DNA of 64,000 bases from positions 248,001-312,000 of the forward strand of contig NZ_BPIG01000003.1 of the NCBI RefSeq assembly GCF_026003995.1, in the 5' to 3' direction. Made by a program: the position numbers and the translations under genes. This stretch comes from Tepidiforma sp. (lineage in GTDB: Bacteria; Chloroflexota; Dehalococcoidia; Tepidiformales; Tepidiformaceae). Positions 52,721-61,709 of the stretch are shown here, one piece after another (the stretch's first letter is position 1; the number at the start of each line of letters is the position of its first letter). Under the pieces are notes generated by a model that saw only the letters and a list, made by a program, of their open reading frames with translations, searched no databases and was not told where the DNA came from.

Positions 52721-53418
52721 TGTTCCCCGTGGAACGAAGAACGTGTGTTCTATTACTCGTTTCGGATTGACTGCGGGCCCGGCGCGCTGGCGACGGGCGG
52801 TGTTTCACGTGGAACGCCCCCGCAGCGCACGAGAGCGCCTGCGATGGCGGCGCAGCGTCCTGCGCCTGTTTCACGTGAAACCCTCCCTCCGCGGGCCCCG
52901 GCGGAGGGCGATGTCGCCTCCCCCTCCGCCCCCGGCCGATGTTCCACGTGCACCACCTGCCCCGGGGAGGCGCGGATGAACGCCGGCCGGCGGCGCCTCC
53001 TGCCGGGGCCGCGCACCCTCCACGCGCTCCGGACCCGCGGAGGGTGCAGTGCGGCCCGTTTCACGTGGAACGCGCTCGGCCGCGGCCGGGGAACTGGCCG
53101 TTCGCCGCAGGGCGCGCCGGCGGGGCAACCCATCGCCGGGGCGCTGCGAGCCTGACCCTGCGCAGTTTCACGTGAAACAGCGTGGTGACCCCGGGGGTCG
53201 GGCGGGGAATCCCCGGGGTCCCGGCCGGAGCCATCCTCCGGATGCCTCGCTGCTGACCCGCCCCATGGATCTCCGGCCGGCTCACCACCCGGACCGTCGA
53301 ACGCGCCCCGCCCCGCCAGATTCCCCGGACACCGAGGCTCGCTGCCGCCAGTGGTGCTCAGCGGCGGACAGCGGCGCGGCGAGACCGGCCCCGCCCCTCC
53401 GTTGTTCCACGTGAAACC
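52721..53418. repeat. cluster of seven parS-like centromere sites
   Basis: Near-palindromes close to TGTTTCACGTGAAACA occur at 52721-52736 (TGTTCCCCGTGGAACG), 52801-52816, 52867-52882 (TGTTTCACGTGAAACC), 52940-52955, 53057-53072, 53164-53179 (AGTTTCACGTGAAACA) and 53403-53418 (TGTTCCACGTGAAACC). They fill the 900-base gap between yidD and the beta-propeller gene, which has no protein-like frame. ParB is encoded 4.6 kb away. DnaA boxes were not seen, so this is the centromere, not necessarily oriC. Confidence 0.93.
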
Positions 53419-53569
53419 GCGGAGCGCACAACCTCCGCCGCCAACCCTTCGCCTCTCATCGCCACGATGCGCCGCCCGGCTCCCGCCGCCGCCCGCGGCG
53501 CCCGCCACCTCGCCATACGTCCGCCGGCATCCCGCTGCTCTCCCGCGAGCTCCCCCGCCACGCTCCCCA

Positions 53570-53797
53570 TCAGTCCGGCACCGGGTCGTAGCCGCTCCCG
53601 CCGAACGGACGGCACCGGCTCAGCCGCCGCAGCGCCAGCCAGCCCCCGCGGAACGCGCCGTGCCGCTCCAGCGCCTCCCGCGCATACCGCGAACACGACG
53701 GCTCGAAGCGGCACACCGGCGGCATCACCTTCGACAACGTCGCCTGGTACCCGACCACCAGCCAGATCAGCGGCTTTGCCAGGACCTTGCCGATCAC
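53570..53797 (-). CDS. yidD: membrane protein insertion efficiency factor YidD
   Basis: A 75-residue protein with the family core: an amphipathic N-terminus, [20 protein letters not shown] (PxxCRF), [16 protein letters not shown] and the end [13 protein letters not shown]. YidD helps YidC insert membrane proteins. It overlaps the rnpA stop by four bases and is the last gene of the rpmH-rnpA-yidD operon. Confidence 0.95.
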   Translation of the reverse strand: MIGKVLAKPLIWLVVGYQATLSKVMPPVCRFEPSCSRYAREALERHGAFRGGWLALRRLSRCRPFGGSGYDPVPD

Positions 53798-54183
53798 TCC
53801 CCGACCTCCTCTGGCGCCCGCCCCGCGGCGCCGCCGCGGGACGCCAGCTCCCGCTCCGCCTTCCCCAGCAGCCGCGCCAGCTCCCGCTCGAGCTCCGCGA
53901 CGCTCGCCGAGAGCGCGCCCTCCCGCGCGACGACGACGATGTCCCTCCCGCGCTCCGCCCCGGTTCGCGCCGCCGCCCGGCCCGCCTCGCGCAGCCGGCG
54001 CCGCACCCGGTTGCGGTCATGCGCCAGCGGCGCCAGCCGCCGCCCCACCGCGAACCCCCAGCGGTCCCGCCCCAGGCCGTTCGCCGAAACCCGGACAACG
54101 AGAAGGGGACCGCGCACGGCAGTCCCCTTCTGATACGCTGTATCGAATTCCCGACCCTTCCGAAGCCGCCGCGAACGGTCCAC
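53794..54183 (-). CDS. rnpA: ribonuclease P protein component
   Basis: A 129-residue Rnp[41 protein letters not shown] is the central helix with the RNR-type motif that binds RNase P RNA, and [10 protein letters not shown] the following strand. The C-terminal 25 residues exceed the usual ~115 length and are low complexity. It starts 14 bases after rpmH. Confidence 0.95.
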   Translation of the reverse strand: MDRSRRLRKGREFDTAYQKGTAVRGPLLVVRVSANGLGRDRWGFAVGRRLAPLAHDRNRVRRRLREAGRAAARTGAERGRDIVVVAREGALSASVAELERELARLLGKAERELASRGGAAGRAPEEVGE

Positions 54184-54197
54184 GGCGCGCCCCCGGC

Positions 54198-54341
54198 CTA
54201 CACCACCGTCAGGCGCTTCCGGCCCTTCAGCCGCCGGGCCTTCAGCACCAGCCGGCCCGCGCGCGTCGACATCCGCTTCAGAAAGCCGTGCTCACGCTTC
54301 CGCGGGATCCGGTGCGGCTGGTACGTCCGCTTCGTCGCCAT
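54198..54341 (-). CDS. rpmH: ribosomal protein L34
   Basis: A 47-residue basic protein beginning [20 protein letters not shown] and ending in [11 protein letters not shown], the complete L34 sequence pattern. AGGAGGTGACCC precedes the ATG. It is first in the rpmH-rnpA-yidD operon. dnaA, often next to rpmH, is not adjacent here: the neighbour is a lytic transglycosylase gene in the same direction. Confidence 0.97.
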   Translation of the reverse strand: MATKRTYQPHRIPRKREHGFLKRMSTRAGRLVLKARRLKGRKRLTVV

Positions 54342-54411
54342 GGGTCACCTCCTGGTGGCTCTCCGCTCGGGGGAGCTTCCACGTTACCCCGGCCAGTCCG
54401 TTATGGTCGAA

Positions 54412-56661
54412 TCACTCAGCCCACGCCAGCAGGTAGTACGCGTACGCCTCGACGATGACGCGCACGTAGGCCTGCGTTTCGCTGAAATCGATCCGCTCCG
54501 CGAGCGCCGCCGCCCCGGCATCGCCGCCGGCAGCCCAGCGGAGCGCGTTGCCGGGGCCCGCGTTGTACGCCGCCAGCGCGAGCAGCGGGTCGCCGAACCG
54601 CCGCAGCTGGACCCCGAGGTAGTACGCGCCGAACTCCAGCGACACCGCCGGCCGGAACAGGTCCGCGGCGTCGAAGCCCTCGAATCCCAGCGCCCGCGCG
54701 ATGCCTTCGCCCGTCGGCGGGATGACCTGCGTCAGCCCGAGCGCCCCCGCGCCCGACCCCGCCCGCGGGTCCCACAGACTCTCCGCCCGGATGAGCGCCG
54801 CCAGGAAGAGCGGGTCGAGGTCCGCCGCCGCGGCAGCACGGTCGAGCGCGGCCGCGTAGTCGACCGGGTACGCGACCCGCAGGAGGTCCGCCGGCGCCTC
54901 CCACGGCGCGGCCCCGGCCGCCTGCCGGAGGCGGACCGCGTACCCGAGCGCGAGGTGCCCGAGCCCGCACTCCCGCGCCTCGCGGGCGAGCTCCAGCAGC
55001 CGCCAGGGGTCGCCGCCCGCGGCGGCGCGCTCCAGCTCGGCAGCGGCCTCCGCCTCCAGGCCCGACCGCGCCAGCGCGCAGGCCGCCGTCGGTGCCGCGC
55101 CCGGCCAGTCGCCGCCGATGCGCGCGCGCAGCCAGCCCGCGACCGCCTCCCAGTCGATGCCCCGCCCGAGCTCCCGCTGCCGGTAGCCGACCTCCAGCGT
55201 CAGCACCGGCTCACCGAGCCGGCCCGCCGCTTCGATGGCGAAGAAATCGAACCGGTCGAGCGCGACCGCCCGCCGGTACGCTGCCTCCGCCTCTGGCAGC
55301 CGCCCGAGCGCTTCGAGCGCACGCCCCCGCCAGTACTCGAGCCGAGGGCTCGCCGCAGCTGCCGCCGCCTCCCACGCTGCCAGCGCGCCGGCTATATCTC
55401 CTTCGGTGTAGCGCCCATACCCGGCGCGAAACGCCGCCTCCTGCGAAAACTCCCCGGCCGGCCCTTCGACGGCCAGCGCGAGGTAGCGGTCCGCCGCCTC
55501 GCCCGCGCGGCCCGACATTTCGAGCACGCGCGCGGCCCAGTACTTCGCCCGGTGGATGAACGGCGAAACCGCGCCCGTCGCCGCCGCTGCGTCGTACCAG
55601 GCGACCGCCTCATCGAACCGGCCCAGCTCCTCGAGGGCGGCCGCAAGGTAGTAGGCGCGGAAGGTCCGCTCGGCCGCGCCGATGCCGGGCTCCGCGGCGG
55701 CGCCGCTCAGCACCCGAGCCGCCTCGGCGTAGGCGCCCCGCCGGTAGAGGATGAAGCCGGCCTGCCCGGGGTCGACAGGGAGCCCCGCGGCCTCGAGGTC
55801 GGCGATGGCGCGCGTCGTCTCACGCGAGAGCGGCGCGGCCGCTATCAGCTCCCGCAGGCCGCGTTCGAACCCGGCCGCATCGCCGAGCCGCCGCGCCAGC
55901 TGGGCCCGTTCGTAGCGCGCCGCCGGGCTGCCGTCGAGCGCGACCCGGGCTTCGAGCCAGCGGGCGAGCGCGGCATCGTCACCCGCTTCGCGCGCGAGCC
56001 CGGCGAGTCCTTCGAGCGCGGCGGCCCGCACGGGCACCGCAAGGGACGTGTCCGCCGCCACCGCCTCCCACGCCGCCGCGGCCGCGGCCGCATCGCCGGC
56101 TGCCGCCAGCGCGCGCCCCCGTTCGAACCGCGCGTAGGCGGCGATGACGCCACCGCCTGCGGGCGCGGCCACCGCGAGCGCTTCGGAGGTCCGGCCGGCA
56201 GCGTTGAGCGAACGGAGCAGCCGGTAGGCGGCGCGGTCGGCAAGCTCGCTGCCCACGGGCGCAGCGCCGAGCGCGGCCCGGAAGGCGTCGATCGCCCTGC
56301 CGCCGTCGCCCAGCGCTTCGGCAGCCCGGCCGGCGCCGAACCACGCTTCGCCGGCGTCGGCCGGGCTGCCGGCTGCGCGCGCCGCCGCTTCGAACCCTGC
56401 CAGCGCCTCGGCGAAGCGGCCCTCGCGGAGCCGCGCCTCTGCCTCGGCCGGCAGCGGCGAAGCCGGCCCGGCCCCGGGCTGCGGCGAGGCCGGCGCGGTG
56501 GGCGACCCGGCCGCAGGTTCGCCCGGCCCGGGCACGGCGCCGGGGGCGCCCGGCGCACCGCCGCCGCGCGAGGCCCATTCGACCGCGCCGGCAGCGACGA
56601 CCACTGCGGAACAGAGGAGCACGAACCCGCCCCAGGCCGCGCGATTGCGTCCGGCCTTCAC
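54412..56661 (-). CDS. soluble lytic transglycosylase (Slt70-like) with TPR superhelix
   Basis: About 749 residues. A membrane/signal helix at about 8-28, an Ala/Pro/Gly-rich stretch, then a long run of TPR-like helices (about 75-580) and a C-terminal SLT domain: LDPLFLAALIRAESLWDP with the catalytic Glu, SGAGALGLTQVIPPTGEGIA, and LALAAYNAGPGNALRWA. It cleaves peptidoglycan glycan strands. The last residues contain DFSETQAYVRVIVEAYAYY, typical of Slt. GTG 56661 begins just before the hydrophobic segment. The frame extends further upstream, but that part is antisense to alr. Confidence 0.92.
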   Translation of the reverse strand: MKAGRNRAAWGGFVLLCSAVVVAAGAVEWASRGGGAPGAPGAVPGPGEPAAGSPTAPASPQPGAGPASPLPAEAEARLREGRFAEALAGFEAAARAAGSPADAGEAWFGAGRAAEALGDGGRAIDAFRAALGAAPVGSELADRAAYRLLRSLNAAGRTSEALAVAAPAGGGVIAAYARFERGRALAAAGDAAAAAAAWEAVAADTSLAVPVRAAALEGLAGLAREAGDDAALARWLEARVALDGSPAARYERAQLARRLGDAAGFERGLRELIAAAPLSRETTRAIADLEAAGLPVDPGQAGFILYRRGAYAEAARVLSGAAAEPGIGAAERTFRAYYLAAALEELGRFDEAVAWYDAAAATGAVSPFIHRAKYWAARVLEMSGRAGEAADRYLALAVEGPAGEFSQEAAFRAGYGRYTEGDIAGALAAWEAAAAAASPRLEYWRGRALEALGRLPEAEAAYRRAVALDRFDFFAIEAAGRLGEPVLTLEVGYRQRELGRGIDWEAVAGWLRARIGGDWPGAAPTAACALARSGLEAEAAAELERAAAGGDPWRLLELAREARECGLGHLALGYAVRLRQAAGAAPWEAPADLLRVAYPVDYAAALDRAAAAADLDPLFLAALIRAESLWDPRAGSGAGALGLTQVIPPTGEGIARALGFEGFDAADLFRPAVSLEFGAYYLGVQLRRFGDPLLALAAYNAGPGNALRWAAGGDAGAAALAERIDFSETQAYVRVIVEAYAYYLLAWAE

Positions 56662-56737
56662 GTCGCCGATGCTAAGGCATCGCAGCAGGCGCCCGCCAAA
56701 GGCCCCTGCGCCCTGCCGAAAGGACCGGTTCAGGCCC

Positions 56738-57913
56738 GTGGCCCACCCGCCGATCACCCGCAACGCCCTCGCCGAGGTCACGGCCGCGCTCAACGCCTGG
56801 CTCGAAATCGACCTCGATGCGCTCGCCGCCAACGTCCGCACGCTCAAGTCGCTCCTCGGCCCCGTCGAGCTCATCGCCGTCGTCAAGGCGAACGCCTACG
56901 GCGCCGGCGCGAACGTCGTGGCGCCCGCGCTCGAAGCTGCCGGCGTCGATCGTTTCGCGGTCGTGTGGCCACACGAGGGCTACCTGCTCCGGCAGGCGGG
57001 CGTCACCCGGCCGATCCTCGTCCTCGGCCACGCCTTCCCGGCCGACGCCACCCTGGCGGTCCGCGCCCGGCTCACCCTCACCTGCCACTCCCGCGAACTC
57101 GCCGCGGCCCTCTCCGCGGCCGCCGTCGAAGCGGGCGCGACCGCCGACGTCCACATCAAGTTCGATACCGGCCTCCACCGCTTCGGCGTCGAACTCGAAG
57201 AGGGCATCGCGCTCGCCGAGTACTGCCGCACGCTCCCGGGCCTCCGGGTCGAAGGGCTGACGACCCACATGGCGAACGCCGACGAAGCCGACGATTCGTT
57301 CAGCGAGGAGCAGCACCGCCGGTTCGAACAGGCGGCCGCGGCGCTCCCGTGGGTGCCCTACCGCCACACGGCGAACACGGCGACGGCCCTCCGGCGCGAG
57401 GCGTTCCGCTACTCCGGCGTGCGCATCGGGCTCGCCCTCCACGGCGAATTGCCGGCGAACACCCCGGGCCCGGCGCTCCGGCAGGTGCTCGCCCTCCGCG
57501 CCCGCCTCGCCCGCGTCTCCGACGTCGCGCCGGGCGAAGGCGTGAGCTACGGCCTCACCTGGCGCGCCAGCCGGCCGACCCGCGCCGGGCTCATCCCCGT
57601 CGGCTACGCCGACGGCTGGCGGCGGTCGCTCTCGAACGCCGGCGAAGTGCTCGTCGCCGGCCGCCGCTGTCCCGTCATCGGCCGCGTGTGCATGGACCAG
57701 TTCCTCGCCGACGTCACGGACGTCCCCGGGGCGAAGGAGGGCGACGTCGCGACGCTCCTCGGCGCCGACGGCAGCGAGCGGCTGACCGCGACAGAAGTCG
57801 CCCGCCTCGCCGGCACGATCGCGTGGGACCTCCTCGCCTGCCTCTCCGGCCGCCTCCCGCGCATCTATCACCGCTCCGGCAGCGTCGTCACCATCGTCCC
57901 GCCCGCCTGGTAG
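56738..57913 (+). CDS. alr: alanine racemase
   Basis: A 391-residue PLP-dependent racemase. WLEIDLDALAANVRTLKSLL leads into IAVVKANAYGAGA (PLP Lys), HIKFDTGLHRFGV, the HMANADEADDSF loop, and the second catalytic residue in GEGVSYGLTW (Tyr). The C-terminal domain has IPVGYADGWRRSLSNAG and GRVCMDQFLADVTD. It supplies D-alanine for peptidoglycan. GTG 56738 is used; the frame runs further upstream across the divergent lytic transglycosylase start. Repeat array 2 follows directly after the stop. Confidence 0.93.
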   Translation: MAHPPITRNALAEVTAALNAWLEIDLDALAANVRTLKSLLGPVELIAVVKANAYGAGANVVAPALEAAGVDRFAVVWPHEGYLLRQAGVTRPILVLGHAFPADATLAVRARLTLTCHSRELAAALSAAAVEAGATADVHIKFDTGLHRFGVELEEGIALAEYCRTLPGLRVEGLTTHMANADEADDSFSEEQHRRFEQAAAALPWVPYRHTANTATALRREAFRYSGVRIGLALHGELPANTPGPALRQVLALRARLARVSDVAPGEGVSYGLTWRASRPTRAGLIPVGYADGWRRSLSNAGEVLVAGRRCPVIGRVCMDQFLADVTDVPGAKEGDVATLLGADGSERLTATEVARLAGTIAWDLLACLSGRLPRIYHRSGSVVTIVPPAW

Positions 57914-58735
57914 CGGGAACCGGGAGCCGGGAGGCGGGAAGCGGGAGACGGGAACCGGGAGGCGGGAGGCGGGAGCCGGGAACCGGGAGGCGGGAGGCGG
58001 GAACGCCCAACCTCCAACCTTCAACCTCCAACCCGGGGCGGGGCGCCGCGCGGGGCCCGTAGTCGCGAGGCTCCGTCCCCGCGGGGCGCCATGCGCCCAA
58101 CAGATGCCCCGGGAGACGAGAACCGGGAACCGGGAACCGGGACGCGGGAGGCGGGAACGCCCAACCTCCAACCTCCAACCGGGGGCACGGGCCGACGGGC
58201 GGGGCCCGTAGTCGCGGGGCTCCGTCCCCGCGGGGCGCCATGCGCCCAACGGATGCCGCGGGAACCGGGAACCGGGAAGCGGGAGCCGGGAACGCCCAAC
58301 CTCCAACCTTCAACCTCCAACCCGGGGCACGGGCCGACGGGCGGGGCCCGTAATCGCGGGGCTCCGTCCCCGCGGGGCGCCATGCGCCCAACGGATGCCC
58401 CGGGAGACGGCGAGCGGGAGACGGGAACCGGGAAGCGGGAGCCGGGAACGCCCAACCTCCAACCTTCAACCTCCAACCCGGGGCGGGGCACCGGGCGGGG
58501 CCCGTAGTCGCGGGGCTCCGTCCCCGCGGGGCGCCATGCGCCCAACGGATGCCGCGGGAAGCGGGAACCGGGACGCGGGAGGCGGGAACGCCCAACCTCC
58601 AACCTCCAACCGGGGGCGGGGAGGTGGACGGGGTGGAGGCCCACCTCTCGCCGGGCCTCCCGGCCCTCCGCGGGGACGGAGCCCCGCGACTACGGAGTTG
58701 GGAGGCGGAAAGCGGGAGGTGGGAGTTGGCAGCTA
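57914..58735. repeat. composite repeat array 2 (after alr)
   Basis: About 820 bases of the same three elements as array 1: GGGAACCGGGAGGCGGGAG tandem runs, CCCAACCTCCAACCTTCAAC runs and the twin-hairpin module. Module copies start at about 58059, 58208, 58350 and 58504; a partial inverted copy is at about 58660-58697. Each unit has the order A-B-(GC linker)-C, repeated about every 145 bases. No gene is credible inside. Confidence 0.9.
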
Positions 58736-58756
58736 AGAGACCTGGGGGAGGGGGAT

Positions 58757-58815
58757 TCTCCCTTTCTCCCTTTCTCCCTTTCTCCCTTTCTCCCTTTCTC
58801 CCTTTCTCCCTCCCC
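58757..58815 (+). repeat. CTCCCTTT polypyrimidine microsatellite
   Basis: About seven copies of the 8-bp unit CTCCCTTT form an uninterrupted 58-base pyrimidine tract with mirror symmetry. Similar tracts border arrays 3 and 4. Confidence 0.9.
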
Positions 58816-58923
58816 CGCGCGGAGAACCCCCGGCTGGCTCGACCGGGGGTCCTTCGCCTGGAGAGGAGCTTCGTCTCGATAGCGGCGGCGTAGCTACGCG
58901 GTGGCTATGCCGTCTTCGGGAGG

Positions 58924-60174
58924 TCACACCGCCACGCTGTCCCGCTCCCGGGCGGCGGCCGGCGCCGCGCCCGCGCGCGCCTTCCGCCCGAAGACGCCGA
59001 AGAACCGCGCCCGCACATCCGGCCCGGCGGCCGGCGCCGGGTAGCCCGCGACTGCCGCTGCGAGCGCCTCGTACACCCGCGCCGCCGGCGACCCCGGCCG
59101 CCAACGCACCACCGGCACCCCGGCCTGCGTCGCCTTCCGCACCTCGCGGTCGAACGGGATTTCGAAGTTCACCGGGTGGCCGATGACGTCCTCCACGTCG
59201 GCCCGGCCCGGTCCCCGTTCGCCGTGCCCGTGGATGAGCGTCACCAGCACGTCGTCGTCCGGCCGGCCCTTCGCCCGGAAATGGTCGACCAGGAGCGCCA
59301 TGTTCTTCAGGCTCGCCGGGTCCGAACTCGTGATCGCCACCACCCGGTCGCTCACCGCGAGCGCCGCGCCGACCACGTCGTTGTAGGTGCCCGGCGTATC
59401 GCAGATGACCACATCGAACACCGTGGCGGCGAAGCGGATGAGCCGCTGGATGTGCTCCGGCGAGCAGTTCAGCCAGCTCCGGTAGTCGCGCGGCGCCGGC
59501 AGCACCTTCGCGCCCGATTCGTGCTCGAGCAGCACCCGGTGGAACACCTCGCGGTCGAGATAGGAGGGTTCGAGCGCGACTTCGGAGACGGTGTACTCCG
59601 GCTTCACGTCGAGCATGATGGCGACGTCGCCGAAGCGCGTGTCGAGGTCGATGAGCAGCACCGAGCGTTCGCCCCGGGCAGCGATGGCGGCGGCGAGGTT
59701 GGTGCTCGTCGTCGTTTTGCCGATGCCGCCCTTCTGCCCGACGACGGTGACGACCCGGCCGTGCGGCAGCGCGTCGCCGTTCGCGAGCTTCGCCCGCCGG
59801 ATCGCCATCGCCCGCGCCCGCCCGGCGACTTCGACCAGCCGCTCGCGCGAAAGCCTGCCGTGGAGGAAGTCGTTGACGCCGGCCTGCATGAGCCGCCGCT
59901 CCACGTGGGGCGACCATTCGGAGGCGTAGGCGATGAGCATCGCCCCGGGGAGGAGCGCCCGGGTGAACTCGATGACCTGCAGCGCGCGCTGGATGGGCGG
60001 TTCGACGGCGACGATGACGACATCGGGGTGCGATTCGGCCACCGTCTGCTGCGCGGCGAGGCCGCCCGGCCGCTCGAGCGTGACCTCGAGCCCTGCGCCC
60101 TCGAGGCGGCTGCGCATCGTCTCCCGGGAAAAATCGTCGCTGTCGACGAGGAGGGTGATGAGGTGGGGCGTCAT
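58924..60174 (-). CDS. CpaE/TadZ-like protein: degenerate receiver plus MinD/ParA-type ATPase
   Basis: A 416-residue protein. Residues 1-120 form a receiver-like domain (LITLLVDSDDFSRETMRSRL) in which the phospho-acceptor strand reads DVVIVAVEP, with no Asp, and the usual Lys is missing. From about 140 it is a deviant-Walker ATPase: VVTVVGQKGGIGKTTTSTNL, VLLIDLDTRFGDVAIML, VVICDTPGTYND. The C-terminal 60 residues are Ala/Pro/Arg-rich. This layout is that of CpaE/TadZ, which positions type IV/Tad pili; no pilus genes are in the window. It is divergent from the response-regulator gene. Confidence 0.85.
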   Translation of the reverse strand: MTPHLITLLVDSDDFSRETMRSRLEGAGLEVTLERPGGLAAQQTVAESHPDVVIVAVEPPIQRALQVIEFTRALLPGAMLIAYASEWSPHVERRLMQAGVNDFLHGRLSRERLVEVAGRARAMAIRRAKLANGDALPHGRVVTVVGQKGGIGKTTTSTNLAAAIAARGERSVLLIDLDTRFGDVAIMLDVKPEYTVSEVALEPSYLDREVFHRVLLEHESGAKVLPAPRDYRSWLNCSPEHIQRLIRFAATVFDVVICDTPGTYNDVVGAALAVSDRVVAITSSDPASLKNMALLVDHFRAKGRPDDDVLVTLIHGHGERGPGRADVEDVIGHPVNFEIPFDREVRKATQAGVPVVRWRPGSPAARVYEALAAAVAGYPAPAAGPDVRARFFGVFGRKARAGAAPAAARERDSVAV

Positions 60175-60444
60175 GGCTAGTAACCGTCCTTCCCCGGGAG
60201 CGTTCCCGGCTCGTCATCGCATCGTCACCCTGCCGCCACCGCGCGGGAAGAGGGGCGGACGCCGCCGGGGCGGATTCCTACGAACTTCTCTCGCAGCTGC
60301 CACCTGTCCGTCACTCGAACGTCACGCCGGCGGCGGCGCGTTCACCGGCCACGCGCGGCGAAGGCTCCGAATTGATATGCAACTGCAAGCCCGGCGGCGC
60401 GGGGCGCGGTGCCGCTGGAATGGCCCCCGGCCGAAACTGGTGCC

Positions 60445-60837
60445 ATGAGCAGCCCCCGACCGGGGCCACCCGCGGCACCTGAGGAGCCGCCCGGCCGCCG
60501 CGGCACCATCCTCATCGTCGACGGCGACGCCGCGGTGCGCCGCGTGCTGCGGCTCGTGCTCGAAGGCGAAGGCTGGCGGGCCATCACCGCGCCCGACGCT
60601 CGCCGCGCCCTCGCCCTCGTCGACGACGACCCGCCCGACGTCGTGCTGCTCGAAGTCGCCCTCGCCGACCAGCCCGGGACGGAGGTAGCGGCCGCGCTCG
60701 CGCAGCGACAGCCGCGTCCCCGCATCGTGTTGATGAGCGCCTACCCGCGCCCCTTCGCCGGCCCCGAAGACGCCTTCCTCGCGAAGCCGCTCTTCATCGG
60801 CCGGCTCGTCCGCCTGCTCGAAAGCCTCGAGGGGTAG
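60445..60837 (+). CDS. stand-alone receiver protein with Glu at the phospho-acceptor site
   Basis: A 130-residue single receiver domain after a ~20-residue Pro-rich start. ILIVDGDAAVRRVLRLVL has the acidic pocket, but the acceptor strand reads PDVVLLEVALADQPG, with Glu where Asp is normal. The Ser/Thr (VLMSAY) and Lys (FLAKPLF) switch residues are kept. Glu at this place often mimics a phosphorylated state. GAAACT lies six bases before the ATG. It is divergent from the CpaE-like gene across a 270-base gap in which I see no other feature. Confidence 0.85.
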   Translation: MSSPRPGPPAAPEEPPGRRGTILIVDGDAAVRRVLRLVLEGEGWRAITAPDARRALALVDDDPPDVVLLEVALADQPGTEVAAALAQRQPRPRIVLMSAYPRPFAGPEDAFLAKPLFIGRLVRLLESLEG

Positions 60838-61709
60838 GGCGGGGAGGGGAGAGAGGGAGAAGGGAGAAGGGAGAAGGGAGAAGGGAGGAGGGAGACGGGG
60901 AGGACGACGGGGGTGGCGGAGCGGGGGGTCCGTAGTCGCGGGGCTCCGTCCCCGCGGGGCGCCATGCGCCCAACGGATGCCCGCGGGAAACGGGAACCGG
61001 GAGACGGCAACGGGTAGGCGGGAACCGGGAGACGGCAACGGGTAGGCGGGAACCGGGAGGCGGGAGATGGGAGGCGGGAACGCCCAACCTCCAACCTTCA
61101 ACCTCCAACCTTCTACCGTAGTCGCGGGGCTCCGTCCCCGCGGGGCGCCATGCGCCCAACGGATGCCCCGGGAAATGGGAACCGGGAGGCGGGAGATGGG
61201 AGGCGGGAACGCCCAACCTCCAACCTTCAACCTCCAACCTTCTACCGTAGTCGCGGGGCTCCGTCCCCGCGGGGCGCCATGCGCCCAACGGATGTCCCGG
61301 GAAGCGGGAACCGGGAACCGGGAGGCGGGAGGCGGGAACTGGGAACCGGGAGGCGGGAACCGGGAGCCGGGAGACGGGAACCGGGAGGCGGGAGGCGGGA
61401 GGCGGGGAACGCCCAACCTCCAACCTCCAACCTCCAACCCGGGGGCGGAGGCGGTGGACGGGGTCCAACCTCCAACCCGGGGCGGAGGCGGAAGGGGACG
61501 GGGTCCAACCTCCAACCCGGGGGCGGGGCGGTGGACGGGGTGGAGGCCCACCTCCCGCCGGGCCTCCCGGCCCTCCGCGGGGACGGAGCCCCGCGACTAC
61601 GGAGTTGGGAGTTGGGAGTTGGGAGCTAGGAGGCTGATGAGAGGACCTTTCTCCCTTTCTCCCCTTCTCCCTTCTCCCTCCTCCCTCCTCCCTCCTCCCT
61701 TCCCCTCCC
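60838..61709. repeat. composite repeat array 3 (between the receiver and portal genes)
   Basis: About 870 bases. It opens with a GGGAGAAGGGAGAA purine run (60845-60900), then twin-hairpin modules at about 60932, 61118 and 61247 separated by A and B runs, a dense block of A units (61300-61410), four B blocks (61413-61520), a partial inverted module at about 61570-61602, a GGAGTTGGGAGTTGGGAG run and a CTCCCTTCTCCCTCC pyrimidine run (61647-61709). Confidence 0.9.

Noticed and set aside
52666-53569. oriC with DnaA boxes
   Set aside because: No TTATCCACA-like boxes or AT-rich unwinding region were found; only parS-like palindromes are supported.
53467-58062. A 1531-codon plus-strand open frame
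   Set aside because: It runs antisense to yidD, rnpA, rpmH and the lytic transglycosylase, then out of frame through alr and into repeats. Its translation is Arg/Pro/Gly-rich noise caused by high GC at third positions.
57914-61709. Open frames in repeat arrays 2 and 3 on both strands
   Set aside because: Their translations are only repeated peptides such as GAHGAPRGRSPATT and FPVPGSRLP that follow the DNA repeat units.
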